In this document: one piece after another, positions 5,612 to 7,617 of the stretch | Layout: every line of letters starts with the position of its first letter | How positions within the stretch are numbered: position 1 is the stretch's first letter | Source of the DNA: Pseudothermotoga sp. | Lineage (GTDB): Bacteria > Thermotogota > Thermotogae > Thermotogales > DSM-5069 | Reading direction: 5' to 3' | DNA length: 7,617 bases | Assembly (NCBI GenBank): GCA_028276125.1 | Contig: JAPYWY010000073.1 | Span: 1-7,617 of the forward strand | Made by a program: the position numbers and the translations under genes | The notes under the pieces: model-generated | What the model saw: the letters and a program-made list of their open reading frames with translations, nothing else | The model's database searches: none | What the model was told of the DNA's origin: nothing

Positions 5612-5733
5612 TGGGAGCGCTGATTCTTTACTTGATTAATTCGTTCCCATTCGTGGTTTATTCCGACGAATTAGAATGAGGGCTTTCTACGAGATGCCCC
5701 TCGTCAAGAGGTTTTTTCTTAGGAGCGCTCCCA
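5612..5733. repeat. 122-bp segment bounded by 10-bp inverted repeats
   Basis: TGGGAGCGCT (5612-5621) and AGCGCTCCCA (5724-5733) are exact reverse complements. Nested inside are TAATTCGT (5637-5644) and ACGAATTA (5666-5673), also exact. Because AGCGCT is itself palindromic, the ends can also be read as a direct repeat of GGAGCGCT. No target-site duplication is evident. It could be a structured RNA element, a tiny non-autonomous mobile element, or protein-binding sites. Confidence 0.5.
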
Positions 5734-5792
5734 TAAATATATATACGTATGTTGCCTTTGCGGTGAGGAAACAAGAATGTGAACCATGACAA
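5658..5792 (-). CDS. Small hypothetical ORF (44 codons) with good ribosome binding site
   Basis: TTG 5790-5792 follows GGAGG (5802-5806) by nine bases, close to the spacing of the confirmed genes in this window, and the ORF runs 44 codons to TAA. The predicted peptide starts M-S-W-F-T-F-L-F-P, is aromatic and hydrophobic for about nine residues, then basic (P-H-R-K, A-P-K-K-K), and ends with serine and acidic residues. No family is recognised. An alternative ATG at 5787 in another frame would give only 22 codons and a 14-base spacing. No clear promoter was found upstream on the minus strand. The translation signal is the only real support, so this is a candidate. Confidence 0.3.
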   Translation of the reverse strand: MSWFTFLFPHRKGNIRIYIYGSAPKKKPLDEGHLVESPHSNSSE

Positions 5793-5837
5793 GAAAACAC
5801 ACCTCCAATGTGTATGAACGATCTGAACTGTGTTTTC
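5793..5837. repeat. Inverted repeat enclosing a ribosome binding site
   Basis: GAAAACACA (5793-5801) and TGTGTTTTC (5829-5837) are perfect 9-bp reverse complements with a 27-base spacer. On the minus strand the downstream arm is exactly the gap between GGAGG and the TTG of the 44-codon ORF, with GGAGG at the edge of the loop. A smaller competing hairpin (ACACA, loop TTGGAGG, TGTGT) would also hold GGAGG in its loop. Confidence 0.5.
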
Positions 5838-5897
5838 GAGATGCGATCGGCCGCAATCAACGAGGTGCTTTTAGCAGTCTCGGCAATGTAAGGAAGC

Positions 5898-5926
5898 TTG
5901 ACACTTAGTCGGTTGTGTGCTAATAT
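5898..5926 (+). promoter_or_regulatory. Promoter of the initiator tRNA
   Basis: A perfect TTGACA (5898-5903), a 17-bp spacer and TAATAT (5921-5926) form an almost ideal housekeeping promoter. The expected start is near 5932-5934, a few bases before the tRNA 5' end at 5939. Strong constitutive expression is expected. Confidence 0.92.
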
Positions 5927-5938
5927 GATTAACGGCGT

Positions 5939-6015
<77 letters not shown>

Positions 6016-6026
6016 GATGTTTCAAA

Positions 6027-6058
6027 AAGGGGAGGAATTCATCCTCCCCTTGTTTCTT
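6027..6058 (+). terminator. Bidirectional terminator after the initiator tRNA
   Basis: A 10-bp stem, AAGGGGAGGA with TCCTCCCCTT around a five-base loop, begins 12 bases after the tRNA CCA. On the plus strand it is followed by an interrupted T-run (TTGTTTCTT). On the minus strand the same hairpin is followed by TTTTTG, a better tail, so it may also terminate the laminarinase transcript arriving from the right. Confidence 0.85.
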
Positions 6059-6061
6059 GTA

Positions 6062-6078
6062 AAGTGTCTTCGACACTT
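6062..6078. repeat. Perfect 7-bp hairpin downstream of laminarinase
   Basis: AAGTGTC and GACACTT flank the three bases TTC. The hairpin lies 31 bases after the laminarinase stop on the minus strand but lacks a long U-run (CTTTAC). It may protect the mRNA 3' end or act as a weak first terminator before the stronger one at 6027-6051. Confidence 0.5.
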
Positions 6079-6109
6079 GTTGATTCCAGACGAAGGGGAA
6101 ACTTCAATC

Positions 6110-7617
6110 TCACCGATTTGTGGGCTCCACTGTCACCTCATCGAAGTAGATCGTCGTGGGCTTGTTCAAACCGAGCTCGAAGCTTATCTGAACGACTTCA
6201 TCCGCATCTTTTGGATGTGTGTAAGAATATGTGAATGTTTGCCATTCAGTTGTGAGATTCACAGTTTGCACAAAGTAGTTCATCCAAGGAGCTTGCTTTT
6301 GAAGGATCTTCACGTTTATCGGTCTTGGAACATTTGCTTTGGCTTTGAACGAGATGGTGTAGGTCTTTCCACGCCTCAAACCGATCCACTGGTTGAACTG
6401 GATGTGCCAAGTGTCAGTTCCTGAGTTCGCGACGACTATGTAAGCGTAGCCGTCTTTCACTCCGTAATCGCCCACACGAGCGCCACTGATTCCATACCTT
6501 CCAGCTTCCCAGATGAACCATTCGTCGGGTTTGCTTGTCTGATCGTTCACGATGGGCTCGTCAAAACTCGGGTTGTTGATCTTCTCGAAAGTCACCTCAG
6601 GTACCTCTTGCTCCAATTCGATTTCTTTCACTTCTTCGTACACTTCTGGTCCAACGTCTTCGTAAACTCTTATGTAATCTATGTACATGCGCTGCGGGAA
6701 CTGTGTCGTTTCGTCTGGATAACCTGGCCAATGGCCACCGACCGCCACGTTGACGATCAAGAAGAACGGTTGATCGAAGACCCATTTGAGGCCCAGCGCC
6801 TCAAGTTTGGTCTTTGTGAGAACATGGTAGAGTTTCCCATCCACATACCATTCGATCGCGTCTTTGTCCCATTCAACATGGAACACGTGGAACTCTTCTG
6901 AAAAGTCAGGCTCATCCTTGGACAGTTTGTAAGCGTTCCCTATAGAAGCTCCACCCGAATAACCCGGTCCATGGGCCGTTCCATAAACGGTTCTGGTGTC
7001 ATGACCGAGCATTTCCATGATATCGATTTCTCCGCAGGTTGGCCATCCAACTTCTCCTATGTTACTTCCGAGCATCCACAGCGCCGGCCATATACCCTGT
7101 CCTTTTGGCAACTTCGCTCTTATCTCGATCTTTCCGTATTGGATTTCGAATTTTCCTTCGCTCGTCATCCTCGCGGACGTGTAATCGTAGCTGCCATATT
7201 CGTCCGAAGCAGTTTCTTTCCTGGCTTCTATGACCAAACATCCGTTTTCGATGAAAGCATTCCTGTTCGTGTAAAACTGAAGCTCAGCGTTCCCCCAACC
7301 GGGGATTCCCTTCGCATGTCCGTTTCCTGTTTCAAAGTTCCACACCGTCTCGTCTACGAAATCTTCGTCGAATTCCTGACTCCAAAGGAGCTTCCATTCT
7401 TTCACCTTCCGTCTTCTCACTCCTGGCTCAGAAACCTCCACAACTCCAACCTCCTCCATGACCACGTCGTCTATCCACACCGTTCCGACGGCTCTTCCAA
7501 GCTGAAACTCAAAACGCGCCGCTGGATCTGTTTCCTGCCTCATTATGAATTCGAATTCGTAAGTCTGCCAGTCTGTACCGAGCTTGAAGACCATCCCACC
7601 GGATTCGTCAATACCAA
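6110..7617 (-). CDS. Laminarinase (endo-beta-1,3-glucanase, GH16) with CBM4/9-like domains, 5' truncated
   Basis: The frame is open to the window edge, so the N-terminus (signal peptide and most of a first binding domain) is missing; 501 residues are visible. Visible residues about 1-55 are the end of a CBM4/9-like beta-sandwich (D-W-Q-T-Y-E-F ending W-I-D-D-V-V). A GH16 catalytic domain follows at about 72-321, with active-site motif G-E-I-D-I-M-E: nucleophile E196, D198 and acid/base E201 (codons at 7028-7030, 7022-7024 and 7013-7015). W-P-A-L-W-M and H-G-P-G-Y-S-G-G are typical of bacterial laminarinases. After an acidic linker, a second CBM4/9-like domain spans about 342-497, ending F-D-E-V-T-V-E and aligning by eye with the first. 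The layout matches the Thermotoga extracellular laminarinases that cut beta-1,3-glucans such as laminarin into importable oligosaccharides. Nothing looks broken within the window. Confidence 0.95.
   Translation of the reverse strand, partial: GIDESGGMVFKLGTDWQTYEFEFIMRQETDPAARFEFQLGRAVGTVWIDDVVMEEVGVVEVSEPGVRRRKVKEWKLLWSQEFDEDFVDETVWNFETGNGHAKGIPGWGNAELQFYTNRNAFIENGCLVIEARKETASDEYGSYDYTSARMTSEGKFEIQYGKIEIRAKLPKGQGIWPALWMLGSNIGEVGWPTCGEIDIMEMLGHDTRTVYGTAHGPGYSGGASIGNAYKLSKDEPDFSEEFHVFHVEWDKDAIEWYVDGKLYHVLTKTKLEALGLKWVFDQPFFLIVNVAVGGHWPGYPDETTQFPQRMYIDYIRVYEDVGPEVYEEVKEIELEQEVPEVTFEKINNPSFDEPIVNDQTSKPDEWFIWEAGRYGISGARVGDYGVKDGYAYIVVANSGTDTWHIQFNQWIGLRRGKTYTISFKAKANVPRPINVKILQKQAPWMNYFVQTVNLTTEWQTFTYSYTHPKDADEVVQISFELGLNKPTTIYFDEVTVEPTNR

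Larger units (their letters stand above)
5393..5897. other. Gene-poor stretch with inverted repeats and small ORFs
   Basis: About 500 bases contain no recognisable conserved protein. What can be seen is two small minus-strand ORFs (5658-5792 and 5396-5578), a minus-strand terminator at its left edge, and several perfect inverted repeats (5411-5463, 5612-5733, 5793-5837). Motifs of RNase P RNA, SRP RNA, tmRNA or common riboswitch aptamers were looked for by eye and not found. The moderate G+C content also argues against a housekeeping RNA in a thermophile. It may hold a short unknown transcript, a decayed gene, or a lineage-specific repeat. Confidence 0.5.

Noticed and set aside
5612..5733. 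Calling the segment a proven miniature transposable element
   Set aside because: No target-site duplication flanks the arms and no second copy is in the window; the palindromic AGCGCT core makes the inverted repeat less telling.
5396..5792. One frameshifted gene joining the two small minus-strand ORFs
   Set aside because: The ORFs lie in different frames separated by about 80 bases with stops in all frames, and neither peptide shows a recognisable domain, so there is no evidence they were ever one gene.
5393..5897. Housekeeping structured RNA (RNase P RNA, SRP RNA, tmRNA)
   Set aside because: None of the invariant sequence motifs of these RNAs was found on either strand, and the moderate G+C content is unlike a stable RNA of a thermophile.

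Overview
The window looks like a chromosomal segment from a member of the Thermotogae, most likely Thermotoga or Pseudothermotoga. This is inferred from gene content and style: a laminarinase of the carbohydrate-binding/GH16/carbohydrate-binding layout known from Thermotoga, strong GGAGG ribosome binding sites, TTG and GTG starts, overlapping genes, and tRNA genes that encode their own CCA. No taxonomic search could be run, so the genus is not certain.

Left part (1-1195). The C-terminal end of a major-facilitator transporter runs in from the left (+). It overlaps tail to tail with a WecG/TagA/CpsF-family glycosyltransferase gene (-), whose real start is a TTG at 910. Directly upstream on the same strand lies tRNA-Leu(CAG), with a near-consensus promoter and a short hairpin between tRNA and glycosyltransferase. 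There is almost no room for a separate glycosyltransferase promoter, so the enzyme may be expressed by read-through from the tRNA.

Central operon (1196-3895, +). Four tightly packed genes, three of them joined by overlapping start and stop codons, encode a three-helix membrane protein with a repetitive beta-solenoid-like C-terminal domain, a short YtrA-type GntR repressor, an ABC-2 type permease and its ATPase. A 20-bp palindrome just upstream is a good candidate operator for the repressor. The set reads as a self-regulated ABC export or stress-response module with an unusual surface-exposed solenoid protein as first gene. It ends at a strong terminator shared with the converging purine permease.

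Purine permease (3898-5232, -). A complete AzgA/PbuG-type NCS2 transporter, probably for guanine, hypoxanthine or adenine.

Gene-poor stretch (5233-5938). It has no recognisable conserved gene, but is not featureless. A strong minus-strand terminator (5360-5387) faces away from it with no known gene feeding it. A 44-codon small ORF (5658-5792, -) has a well-placed ribosome binding site held in a hairpin, and a second 60-codon ORF ends right before the terminator. There are also several perfect inverted repeats. This is the most likely place for an undescribed small transcript or peptide.

Right part (5898-7617). A textbook promoter drives a single initiator tRNA-fMet, whose first acceptor position appears to be a U-U mismatch rather than the usual C-A. 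A bidirectional terminator separates it from a 5'-truncated laminarinase gene (-) with GH16 catalytic domain and flanking CBM4/9-like domains.
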